Shown: positions 1 to 5,901, numbered from the stretch's first letter. The stretch is 9,174 nt of DNA from Comamonadaceae bacterium (GCA_947466165.1 CANIDW010000040.1:1-9174), one strand, 5' to 3'. Numbers and translations are program-made. Notes: generated by a model not told the origin, from the letters alone.

Positions 1-108
1 GAAGTCTTCGATTACATCGAGGGTTTCTACAATCGTGTTCGACGCCATAAGCACCTCGATCAACTCAGTCCCCATGAGTTCGAGCGGCAGCGTCAAACTG
101 CGCTATGA
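1..108 (+). CDS. IS3-family transposase (OrfB), C-terminal fragment cut by window edge
   Basis: Frame 1 is open from base 1 to a TGA at 106-108 and encodes the last 35 residues of a protein. The peptide contains YIEGFYNRVRRH, then LDQLSPHEFE, which is the characteristic end of the IS3-family DDE transposase/integrase core (rve domain). In complete proteins the third catalytic acidic residue lies shortly upstream of this segment. OrfB of these elements catalyses cut-out and reinsertion of the IS, usually as an OrfAB frameshift fusion. Only the 3' end is in the window, so intactness of the element cannot be judged. The subgroup is uncertain. Base use here is mid-GC, unlike the AT-rich DNA that follows the element. 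Confidence 0.85.
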   Translation, partial: EVFDYIEGFYNRVRRHKHLDQLSPHEFERQRQTAL

Positions 109-111
109 AAA

Positions 112-137
112 GTGTCTAGTGAATTGGGGGAATGCCA
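112..137 (+). repeat. Putative right terminal inverted repeat of the IS3-family element
   Basis: Shortly after the transposase stop lies GTGTCTAGTGAATTGGGGG followed by AATGCCA. Read on the opposite strand it begins TGGCATTCCCCC and ends in TAGACAC, which fits the style of IS3-family ends (terminal 5'-TG...CA-3', a C-run, then a TAGACA-like block). The composition changes sharply just beyond it. The left end is outside the window, so neither the exact boundary nor a target duplication can be checked. Confidence 0.4.
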
Positions 138-233
138 AACACTTAAAATCAAGATTAAATTTTCTTTGTTTTTTAAGAATTCCATTTTTAATTTCTCAGT
201 TTTAACAAAACTAAATATCACCGATTTCTGTTT

Positions 234-461
234 TCAATGATTACATTCGGCGTCGGTTTTAGTGTCGGTCGGTTGATTTCCGCATCGCCGCTTGTCAAGC
301 ATCTCGGCAAACGTAGCAACCGGATCGATCCCAAACCCAATAAAGAAGCGGCTAAAGCCTGTTATGAAGAGGATCGAACAAGCCGCCGATATGCCTTAGA
401 CCACCAACAAGTCCTTGGAGAAAAATTTCCCACTCCCCTCTGAACTTACAAAATCATCCAT
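234..461 (-). pseudogene. Possible broken small membrane-protein gene with one in-frame stop
   Basis: On the minus strand a GGAG sits six bases before an ATG (459-461). The frame runs 21 codons (beginning MDDFVSSEGSGK) to a TAA at 396-398. It then stays open for 53 more codons to a TGA at 234-236. The part after the TAA carries a hydrophobic stretch (ISAACSILFITGF) and a plausible soluble tail containing IDPVATFAEML. A weak promoter-like pair lies upstream: TGGACT at 548-553, a 17-base spacer, and TACATT at 525-530. One reading is a small membrane protein inactivated by a nonsense change; another is a 21-residue leader peptide; a third is chance. I do not recognise the family. The plus-strand frame 237-443 overlaps it in antisense. 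Confidence 0.25.
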
Positions 462-500
462 TGCTGACTCCATCGATTAGAGGACAAGTTGCCACTTTGC

Positions 501-522
501 GACGGGAAGGACAAGACCCGTC
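501..522. repeat. Inverted repeat, 6-bp arms GACGGG / CCCGTC
   Basis: GACGGG (501-506) and CCCGTC (517-522) flank a 10-base loop. On the minus strand the repeat overlaps the expected transcription start of the weak promoter-like pair at 525-553, so it could be an operator or a leader hairpin for the broken ORF at 234-461. Its function is inferred only from position. Confidence 0.3.
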
Positions 523-544
523 TCAATGTAGTCGCATGATGAGG

Positions 545-584
545 AAAAGTCCACCTTAAGCTCATGTACTTGGTGGAGCTTTTT
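545..584 (+). terminator. Weak terminator-like hairpin
   Basis: CCACC (551-555) pairs with GGTGG (572-576), and an inner AAG/CTT pairing plus an outer AAAAG/CTTTT pairing with one bulge extend the stem. On the plus strand it ends in a T5 run (580-584). No gene is seen upstream for it to terminate, so it may be a remnant. Confidence 0.25.
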
Positions 585-620
585 GGCTAACAGTTGCCTA
601 AAAAACTAAAGGGGTGTTCC

Positions 621-637
621 TGCGAACGTTCGCATCC
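621..637. repeat. Palindromic site TGCGAACGTTCGCA, copy 1 of a 17-bp repeat
   Basis: Positions 621-634 form a perfect 14-bp palindrome, followed by TCC. The same 17-mer recurs at 739-755 with a single substitution at the palindrome centre. Two-fold symmetry with 6-bp half-sites (TGCGAA/TTCGCA) is typical of a dimeric DNA-binding protein's operator. I do not recognise the regulator. Confidence 0.5.
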
Positions 638-738
638 TTGATCCTGAAATTTATATACCCCCCGGGGTCAGTCAATTTGAAAGCCAAGGGGGGCCTTGCG
701 CCAGAACATCACCGGCATAGGCTTGGGGGTAGGTCATG

Positions 739-755
739 TGCGAAGGTTCGCATCC
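739..755. repeat. Palindromic site TGCGAAGGTTCGCA, copy 2 of the 17-bp repeat
   Basis: This copy matches the one at 621-637 at 16 of 17 positions. The single difference is in the 2-bp centre, so both half-sites are intact. The copies start 118 bp apart, with no intervening gene that I can support. Confidence 0.5.
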
Positions 756-919
756 GGCTGGGAGCAGTGATCGGAAGAGCAAATCACAGCGTAAAGGTAG
801 GCCGGAGTCCCATCTGAAAAATCGGGGGGTGGGGGTCTGAGACGAAGGATCAAGACCCGCTGTGCTGGCACTTTCCATTGTTTCAGGCTGACTTCAATGC
901 AGTACACGATCCGGTACTG

Positions 920-941
920 GTGGCTACATAGTGGCTACATG
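920..941. repeat. Tandem direct repeat of GTGGCTACAT beside tRNA-Lys
   Basis: GTGGCTACATA (920-930) is followed directly by GTGGCTACATG (931-941): two head-to-tail copies with an 11-bp period, about one helical turn. They lie just beyond the tRNA-Lys terminator, on the 3' side of the tRNA. Short tandem repeats at this place are what arm-type binding sites of a tyrosine integrase would look like. No integrase gene is present in the window, so this is an inference. Confidence 0.45.
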
Positions 942-950
942 AGCACAAAC

Positions 951-986
951 AAAAAAGCCTCGCTTCTAAATTAATAGCAGCAAGGC
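951..986 (-). terminator. Rho-independent terminator of tRNA-Lys
   Basis: Read on the minus strand, GCCTTGCT (986-979) pairs with AGCGAGGC (964-957) over 8 bp with one G-U pair and a 14-base loop. A T6 run (956-951) follows. It begins 11 bases past the CCA end of tRNA-Lys and has the classical form of an intrinsic terminator. Confidence 0.75.
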
Positions 987-997
987 CTCGTATTCAG

Positions 998-1073
998 TGG
1001 TGGGACGTGCGGGGGTCGAACCCACGACAAACGGATTAAAAGTCCGCTGCTCTACCAACTGAGCTAACGTCCC
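998..1073 (-). tRNA. tRNA-Lys (anticodon UUU)
   Basis: The minus strand folds as a complete 76-base tRNA including an encoded CCA (998-1000). The acceptor stem is GGGACGT/ACGTCCC with discriminator A. The D-arm is TAGCTCAGTTGGTAGAGCA. The anticodon stem is GCGGA/TCCGT (last pair wobble) around a CTTTTAA loop, giving anticodon TTT. The T-arm carries GGGTTCGACCC. It decodes AAA and AAG lysine codons. Overall layout matches bacterial tRNA-Lys genes such as that of E. coli. It has its own -10 box upstream and a terminator downstream. Its 3' end faces the accessory DNA to the left. Confidence 0.97.
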
Positions 1074-1132
1074 ACTGATACCTCTTCAATTCTTGACTTT
1101 GTGAGCATGTGCGCCACTTAGCCAAGCCTTAG

Positions 1133-1138
1133 ATTATA
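1133..1138 (-). promoter_or_regulatory. Probable -10 box (TATAAT) for tRNA-Lys
   Basis: A perfect TATAAT lies on the minus strand just past the tcdA stop codon (1142-1144), placing transcription start near 1126 and leaving a leader of about 50 bases before the tRNA. No good -35 match is present at 16-18 bp (GTCAGC at 17 bp), and that position falls inside tcdA. The tRNA may also receive read-through from tcdA. Confidence 0.5.
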
Positions 1139-1141
1139 GCG

Positions 1142-1969
1142 TCATTTTTTCAGACGCTGACCCCCTGAAGCAACTTTATCGAGCAGCCAGCCTGCTGCGC
1201 AAAGGCCGAATGTCGCGGTCACGGTGACGACGGATCCGTAGCCGTGGCAATTGAGGCTGCCATCGCTGGCAGCGCCCTCGCCTGCTGCAGTTTCGGCTGA
1301 ATCAAGCAAAGCATCAGGCTGCATCACAGGCTCGCGGCTGAACACGCAGGCCAGTCCGATGTGCGCTGTGCGGGAAGCGCCATGGGACTTGCGCAAGCGG
1401 TAACGCAGTTGCGCAAGCAATGGGTCGTGCGTGACCTCGGACAAATCTTCAATTTCGACACGGTGCGCGTGCCGCTTGCCGCCGGCCGCACCAGCAGCAA
1501 TAAAGTGGGCGCCCTGCTCAAGCGCCCAGGCGGCCATGGCGGTTTTGGCACGCACCTGGTCACAGGCATCAAAAACTGCCAGGGGCATGTCATTGCTCAG
1601 CTCAATTCCGGCAATCTGCGGCCAGTTGTCAGCGTCTACGAATTCGTCTACAGCATGAACCTGGCACAGCGGGTTGATCAGCGCGATGCGCTGGCGCATG
1701 GCCTCCACTTTGGACTGGCCCACACTGGGCTCAATGGCATGAACCTGCCGGTTGATGTTGGACTCAGCGATATGGTCCAGGTCAATCAGCGTGAGTCTGG
1801 CCAAGCCGCTGCGGGCCAGTGCCTCTGCCGCCCAGGAACCGACGCCACCTAAACCGACCACCACGGCGTGCGCGCTGCGAATACGCTGTGCGCCTTGAAC
1901 GCCGTACAATCGGGCCAGACCGCTGAACCGGCGCTCCATGTCTGCAGTCTCGGGCTGGCGCCCGCTCAT
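1142..1969 (-). CDS. tcdA: tRNA threonylcarbamoyladenosine dehydratase TcdA (CsdL/YgdL)
   Basis: TcdA is an E1-like (ThiF/MoeB/HesA) enzyme that uses ATP to convert t6A37 of ANN-decoding tRNAs, including tRNA-Lys, to its cyclic form ct6A. Visible motifs, numbered from the chosen ATG (275 residues; E. coli has 268): nucleotide-binding GLGGVGSW at 39-46, LIDLD at 61-65, NINRQ at 71-75 with the ATP-contacting Arg, DACDQVRAK at 134-142, and a C-terminal NCHGYGSVVTVTATFG block like that of E. coli TcdA. Start choice: the ATG at 1967-1969 overlaps the upstream gene's stop as TGATG, which favours translational coupling. A GTG at 1993 (283 residues) and an ATG at 1939 (265 residues) are alternatives. 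No strong Shine-Dalgarno is seen, which fits coupled initiation. Confidence 0.93.
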   Translation of the reverse strand: MSGRQPETADMERRFSGLARLYGVQGAQRIRSAHAVVVGLGGVGSWAAEALARSGLARLTLIDLDHIAESNINRQVHAIEPSVGQSKVEAMRQRIALINPLCQVHAVDEFVDADNWPQIAGIELSNDMPLAVFDACDQVRAKTAMAAWALEQGAHFIAAGAAGGKRHAHRVEIEDLSEVTHDPLLAQLRYRLRKSHGASRTAHIGLACVFSREPVMQPDALLDSAETAAGEGAASDGSLNCHGYGSVVTVTATFGLCAAGWLLDKVASGGQRLKK

Positions 1970-3084
1970 CAAAGGCTGCGCTCTAGGCGCCACATCTGGT
2001 ATTTGAGGCCGCCCACAGCGCCGGCCAATATAGCCGCCAAGGCGACAAAACTGGTCAAACTCAGCGTGGAAACACCAGACAAGCCCTGGCCGACCGTGCA
2101 GCCCATAGCGGCCACACCGCCTACGCCCATGAGAACAGCGCCGACAAGGTGATTGGCCGTGTCTTCTGTGCCACCAAAGCCTTCCCAGCGAAAGGTTTGC
2201 GAAGCCAGCGCCTGCAAGGCAGAACCCGTCACCATGCCCACCACGGAGATGATGCCGATGGTGATCACTTTGCTTTTGTCGCTGAAGAAAATCAACCAGT
2301 CCAGGGTGTAAGCCACGGGCGCTACAAAACTCAGCGACTCTGCCCTGCCGGAGTTGGTGGCCAGAAAAACGGCCTCCAGCGTTTCAGGATGCTCTGCTAC
2401 AAATCCAATATGGCCACTGAGCCACCACATGGCCGTGATGATGGCCCCGATGCCGATACCGGCCAATAGATTGTTGGCATTTGCAAAATCACGCCCGGTC
2501 AGTGCCCAAACCAACAGGCCCAGACCCAACAGCAGCCCCAAAGCAAGCGCTGCGATGGAAGGGTCTAAACCGACGGCATTGGCCAGCCATTGGCCCAGGG
2601 TGGCAGGCTGTGCGAAGTCAAAGGCTACACGGTCCACCGTGGCCACCCGCAGCACTGCCGTGATGCCCTTGAGGGTGGCAAAAGACGCTACACCCATCAC
2701 GACAAACACCACCAGGGACTTGAGGTTGCCGCTGCCGATGCGCACCAGGGTCTTGCTGCCACAACCTGAGGCCAGCACCATGCCAAAGCCGAACATGATG
2801 CCGCCGACCAGGGCAGACAGCCAGATAAAGCGGTTAGAAGCGTAGAGTACTTTGTCCGCCTGCAGCAAGCCGGCAGCGGTCAAACCCGCAAACCCCAGCA
2901 TGGCCACACCGATGGCCAGGCCCCAAACGCGCATGCGTGTCCAGTCGCCCATGCTCACAATGTCGCTGACTGCCCCCATGGTGCAAAAATGCGTGCGCTG
3001 CACAATGAAACCGAAAAGGCAAGACAAGCCGAAAGCGGCCCACAAGAGCTGTGAATTGAGAGATTGAAGTGCAGCGATGTCCAT
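1969..3084 (-). CDS. YeeE/YedE-family membrane transporter (thiosulfate/sulfur-compound uptake type)
   Basis: This 371-residue, highly hydrophobic protein belongs to the YeeE/YedE (DUF395, sulphur transport) family. A characterised member, YeeE/TsuA, imports thiosulfate across the inner membrane through a relay of conserved cysteines. Three family-style cysteine motifs are visible: THFCTMG (C34), LASGCGS (C108) and AMGCTVGQGLSG (C329). Many hydrophobic segments span the chain, with two related halves: the first motif pair near the N-terminus, and the GCTVGQG motif near the C-terminus. The gene starts at ATG 3082-3084 without an obvious Shine-Dalgarno; the leader instead contains GCCGGC-type hairpins. 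It overlaps tcdA by one base. No TusA-like partner is adjacent. Substrate identity is inferred from the family only; other YedE members are linked to selenium. Confidence 0.85.
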   Translation of the reverse strand: MDIAALQSLNSQLLWAAFGLSCLFGFIVQRTHFCTMGAVSDIVSMGDWTRMRVWGLAIGVAMLGFAGLTAAGLLQADKVLYASNRFIWLSALVGGIMFGFGMVLASGCGSKTLVRIGSGNLKSLVVFVVMGVASFATLKGITAVLRVATVDRVAFDFAQPATLGQWLANAVGLDPSIAALALGLLLGLGLLVWALTGRDFANANNLLAGIGIGAIITAMWWLSGHIGFVAEHPETLEAVFLATNSGRAESLSFVAPVAYTLDWLIFFSDKSKVITIGIISVVGMVTGSALQALASQTFRWEGFGGTEDTANHLVGAVLMGVGGVAAMGCTVGQGLSGVSTLSLTSFVALAAILAGAVGGLKYQMWRLERSL

Positions 3085-3119
3085 GCCGGCATTTTAAAGC
3101 CGGAATAAGCAGGCCGGCT
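3085..3119 (-). promoter_or_regulatory. Leader with two alternative hairpins between cpoB and yeeE-like gene
   Basis: On the minus strand, AGCCGG (3119-3114) can pair with CCGGCT (3103-3098), followed by TTAAAAT; this would be a weak terminator for the tol operon. The same CCGGC segment (3103-3099) can instead pair with GCCGG (3090-3086), which abuts the downstream ATG. The two pairings exclude each other. Function is inferred from geometry only. Confidence 0.3.
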
Positions 3120-3941
3120 CTACTTCAGTTTGGCCAGACGCGCCTTGGCCAAAGATGCTGCTTCGGATTCGGCATAAGCCTTGACCAAGTCCTCGAGCGT
3201 TTTACGTGAAGCTTTGGGGTCCTTGAGCTCCAACTGGCAGTTGGCGACTGACAGCAAGGCCTCGGGCGCTCGAAGGTGCGCAGGCGAAGCGCTGACCAGT
3301 GCCCTGTAATGATTCAATGCTTCTTTGTAATTGCGCTGGGAATAGTGCAAATTACCCAGCCAGAACAAAGCTGAGGGCTGGTAACCGCTGGAGGGATAGC
3401 GGCGGACAAATTCGCTGAAAGCCGGCAATGCTTGCGCAAAATCACCCTTGCGCATGGTGGCCAGAGCGGCATCGTATTCGCGGGTTTCGGCCGGCGCAGC
3501 CATGAAATCCAGACCATCCACGCTGACTTTAGAAGGCTCCAGCCGCTTGAGCCGGTCTTCAGTGCCTTGAACAATGTCTTTTTGAAACCGCTGTGCATCG
3601 GCCAGGTCACGTGCCAATTGCTCGCTTTTTCCACGCGAGTTAGCCAGTTCACTGCGCAGAGTCTCGATCATGTTGGAGAGCTCCAGCAAACTGCGGCGCA
3701 ATTGCGTGAGCTGGCCATTGACTTGCTCAATCGAAACGGCATTTTCATCTTTGGTCGCGCGCAGCTGCTCAGCGCTCTGCTGCTGCATCTGGGCGTTTTG
3801 CTGCTGCATCTGGTCGACCTTCTGGCGCAAATCCAAAATGGCACGGCGGGCTTCGTCATCCTCAAAAAGCCCGGCCTGGGCCGAGCTGATACCAAGACAA
3901 CACACTGCCGCAAAGACAGCTCTCAAGGCAAAAATGGGCAT
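3120..3941 (-). CDS. cpoB: Tol-Pal system protein CpoB (YbgF), periplasmic coiled-coil/TPR protein
   Basis: CpoB coordinates peptidoglycan synthesis (PBP1B/LpoB in E. coli) with Tol-driven outer-membrane constriction. Numbered from ATG 3939-3941 (273 residues): a Sec signal peptide at 1-23 ending AQA before GLFEDDEAR; a long Gln-rich coiled coil at about 30-135 with QMQQQNAQMQQQ, the trimerisation region in the family; then a TPR domain at about 150-273 with repeats around EYDAALATMRKGDF, SALFWLGNLHYSQRNYKEA and PEALLSVANCQLELKD. It follows pal by 26 bases, so it is almost certainly in the same transcript. An in-frame TTG at 3948-3950 is an alternative start, with a GGGGA eight bases upstream of it; it would add three residues and still leave a signal peptide. 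Length matches the family. Confidence 0.93.
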   Translation of the reverse strand: MPIFALRAVFAAVCCLGISSAQAGLFEDDEARRAILDLRQKVDQMQQQNAQMQQQSAEQLRATKDENAVSIEQVNGQLTQLRRSLLELSNMIETLRSELANSRGKSEQLARDLADAQRFQKDIVQGTEDRLKRLEPSKVSVDGLDFMAAPAETREYDAALATMRKGDFAQALPAFSEFVRRYPSSGYQPSALFWLGNLHYSQRNYKEALNHYRALVSASPAHLRAPEALLSVANCQLELKDPKASRKTLEDLVKAYAESEAASLAKARLAKLK

Positions 3942-3967
3942 GGTTTGCAAAGCTTCAGTCCCCGGCT

Positions 3968-4522
3968 TCAGCGGTAGTTCACTTCAGCGCGGCGGTTACG
4001 GGCATAAGCCTCTTCAGTGCTGCCGGTCTGCGCGGGCTTTTCTTCGCCAAGACTAACGGCCTCAATCTGGCTTTCAGCCACGCCCAGCAAAGTCATCGAT
4101 CGACGGACTGCTTCAGCACGCTTTTGCCCCAGAGCGAGGTTGTACTCACGCCCGCCACGCTCGTCAGTGTGGCCTTCAATCGCGATCTTGCGTGCCGTGT
4201 TGCTGGTCAAAAAGCGCGAGTGCGCATCCACCGCGGATTGAAACTCAGAGCGAACAGTGAAACTGTCGTAGTCAAAGTAAATCACGCGGGCAACGCCCGC
4301 CGGGCCGGCGCCAGAAGTGTCAGCACTGCGGATTTCAACGGGTGCTACGGCTCGACCAGCAGCGGCAGGCGCAGCAGCGGGAGCAGGAGTTGGACTGGCT
4401 GCGGTGGGTGCCCCGCTTCGATCCTCCACGGCAACGTCATTTAATTTGACATTGGAGCCGCAACCCACAAGCGTGAGCGACAGGGTTAAAGCTGAAAGCA
4501 AGGAAAAGTGCACTCGTTTCAT
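3968..4522 (-). CDS. pal: Peptidoglycan-associated lipoprotein Pal
   Basis: Pal anchors the outer membrane to peptidoglycan and is the partner of TolB. The 184-residue product begins with a lipoprotein signal peptide whose lipobox is L18-V19-G20-C21; C21 would be lipidated. An Ala/Pro-rich linker follows (about 38-62). The OmpA-like C-terminal domain (about 78-184) shows YFDYDSF at 82-88 and GHTDERGGREYNLALGQKRA at 117-136, with D120 and R135 in the positions that bind the meso-diaminopimelate peptide. It starts at ATG 4520-4522 with a good GAGAGG five bases upstream. It lies 36 bases downstream of tolB and 26 bases upstream of cpoB, so the three genes form one operon. Nothing is missing from the family plan. 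Confidence 0.97.
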   Translation of the reverse strand: MKRVHFSLLSALTLSLTLVGCGSNVKLNDVAVEDRSGAPTAASPTPAPAAAPAAAGRAVAPVEIRSADTSGAGPAGVARVIYFDYDSFTVRSEFQSAVDAHSRFLTSNTARKIAIEGHTDERGGREYNLALGQKRAEAVRRSMTLLGVAESQIEAVSLGEEKPAQTGSTEEAYARNRRAEVNYR

Positions 4523-4558
4523 AAAAACCTCTCAAAAAAGACCAAGGAAAAACTCAAT

Positions 4559-5899
4559 TTAACGCGTGAACGGTCCCCAGTCAGGCTCACGAATATCGCC
4601 GACGGCACCCGTCAAACGGGCTTTGACTTTACCGTCCAGGGTACTTGTCATCAAGGCCTCGCGGCCTTGCTGCTGTGTAGCATACAAAATGAGCCGGCTG
4701 TTCGGTGCAAAGCTGGGGTTCTCATCGGCACTGGTGTCGGTGATGGCTGTACTCACGCCACTGGCCAGATCCATCACATGCAGCTTGAAGGCACCACCGA
4801 TGCGCGAGATGTAAGCCATCCAGCGACCGTCCGGGCTCAGGGCCGGCGAAATGTTGTAGTTGCCCGTGAAAGTCACGCGCTGCGGGTTGCTGCCGTTGGC
4901 CGCCATTTTGTAAATGTGGGGCGCACCGCCGCGGTCGCTGACAAAGTAAATGCTTTGACCATCGGGGGTGTAAACCGGCTCGGTGTCAATGCTGGAGGAC
5001 TGGGTCAGCCGGCGCGGCTCGCTGCCGTTGACATCCATCGCATAAATCTGCGATCCACCGTCGCGGCTGAGCGTGGCAACCAGTTGACGGCCGTCAGGCG
5101 ACCAGGCAGGCGCACTGTTGGAACCCTTGAAGTTGGCCAGCAAACGCCGTTTGCCGGTGGCCACATCGTGCGAATAAATAACCGGTTTACGCGACTCAAA
5201 CGAAACATAAGCCAGCTGCGCGCCCGTCGGCGACCAGGACGGCGAAATAATAGGCTCAGGACTGATCAGCGCCGACTGCGCGTTCTCACCGTCAGAGTCG
5301 GCAACCCACAAATTAAAGCGCGTTCCGGATTTGGTGACGTAAGCAATGCGGGTGGCAAAAATGCCTTTTTCACGCATTAACTTTTCGTAAATGAAATCAG
5401 CCACGCGGTGAGCAGCCAGTCGAAGGTCAGCGGCTGACACCACATGGCTTTGGCCACCCAGGTCCTGACTGCGAACCACATCCCACAATCGCACACGCAC
5501 ATCAAAACGGCCATCTGCCAAAAGCGTGATGCTGCCGGTCGCCACTGAGTCGGCACCGCGTTGCCGCCACATGCCAGCATCAAGCCGTGTGTTTTCGTCG
5601 GCTTTCAGGCCTTCTGCGTCCACAGCTCGAAACATACCGCTGCGTTCAAGATCAGCACGCAAAATCGCACTGATTTTTTGGGGTGCCTGCGCTTCGCCGG
5701 TAAACAGCGGCAAGGCAATGGGCAACTGAGTCAGTCCGACCCCTGAGACTTCAACCCGAAATTGCGCCCACGCCGGTAGGGCCGTGAAACCCATCAGGCC
5801 TGCGGCAGACAGGGCCTTCAGTGCGGCGCGCCTTTCAAAATTAGCAAAACTCAAATCATTTTTCACGTTGTCGGCCCGGGCTGTCGATGAAGATTGCAT
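4559..5899 (-). CDS. tolB: Tol-Pal system beta-propeller protein TolB
   Basis: TolB is the periplasmic protein that competes for Pal and transmits the TolQRA energy cycle to it. The 446-residue product has an unusual export signal: a long polar N-region with twin arginines (E22-R23-R24-A-A-L27-K28), a hydrophobic core, and AWA before QFRVEVSG, so cleavage is likely after residue 45. The N-terminal TolB domain spans about 46-165. The six-bladed propeller (about 190-446) shows repeated WSPDG-type blades: PSWSPTGAQLAYVS, PAWSPDGRQL, PVYTPDGQSIYFVSDRGG, PALSPDGRWMAYIS and PSFAPNSRLILYA, ending in EPDWGPF. It starts at ATG 5897-5899 with AAGGG six bases upstream. It leads the tolB-pal-cpoB cluster; tolQRA are absent from its upstream side. 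Confidence 0.96.
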   Translation of the reverse strand: MQSSSTARADNVKNDLSFANFERRAALKALSAAGLMGFTALPAWAQFRVEVSGVGLTQLPIALPLFTGEAQAPQKISAILRADLERSGMFRAVDAEGLKADENTRLDAGMWRQRGADSVATGSITLLADGRFDVRVRLWDVVRSQDLGGQSHVVSAADLRLAAHRVADFIYEKLMREKGIFATRIAYVTKSGTRFNLWVADSDGENAQSALISPEPIISPSWSPTGAQLAYVSFESRKPVIYSHDVATGKRRLLANFKGSNSAPAWSPDGRQLVATLSRDGGSQIYAMDVNGSEPRRLTQSSSIDTEPVYTPDGQSIYFVSDRGGAPHIYKMAANGSNPQRVTFTGNYNISPALSPDGRWMAYISRIGGAFKLHVMDLASGVSTAITDTSADENPSFAPNSRLILYATQQQGREALMTSTLDGKVKARLTGAVGDIREPDWGPFTR

Positions 5900-5901
5900 T
5901 T

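Larger units (their letters stand above)
138..950. other. Stretch with no confident gene between IS end and tRNA-Lys; accessory in character
   Basis: No open frame here resembles a protein family that I recognise. The first ~100 bases (138-236) are markedly AT-rich, with T- and A-runs, in contrast to the GC-rich conserved genes to the right. The rest holds short overlapping open frames, a minus-strand ORF with one internal stop (234-461), an inverted repeat at 501-522, a hairpin at 545-584, two palindromic TGCGAA-NN-TTCGCA sites, C6/G6 runs around 658-693, a G-rich tract at 824-835, and a tandem repeat beside the tRNA terminator. A short plus-strand frame (237-443) has no ribosome binding site or recognisable similarity, so I do not call it as a gene. 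The pattern fits decayed or mosaic mobile-element DNA. Confidence 0.6.

Noticed and set aside
237..443. Plus-strand 68-codon open frame with ATG start
   Set aside because: No ribosome binding site, no recognisable family, and the antisense frame reads more like a protein; not called as a gene.
739..760. GGTTCGCATCC looks like a tRNA T-arm (possible att duplicate)
   Set aside because: It does not match the tRNA-Lys T-arm or 3' end of this window, has no CCA or acceptor strand, and is explained by the repeated palindrome.
820..840. Possible G-quadruplex in the G-rich tract
   Set aside because: Only two adjacent G-runs are present; the others are tens of bases away, so the usual four-run pattern is not met.
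672..878. Minus-strand 68-codon open frame in the accessory stretch
   Set aside because: Spans the palindromic repeat and the G/C tracts, has Pro/Ser-rich unrecognisable content, and no clear ribosome binding site.
1..950. CRISPR array or toxin-antitoxin module
   Set aside because: No regularly spaced repeats with spacers, and no paired small genes with toxin or antitoxin motifs that I could recognise.
1361..1852. Plus-strand 163-codon open frame
   Set aside because: It lies antisense to tcdA, whose motifs are unambiguous; no independent support.
4508..5380. Plus-strand 290-codon open frame
   Set aside because: It is antisense to tolB and the start of pal, low-complexity in Arg/Gly, and lacks a ribosome binding site; the opposite strand clearly encodes TolB, so this is a GC-driven shadow.
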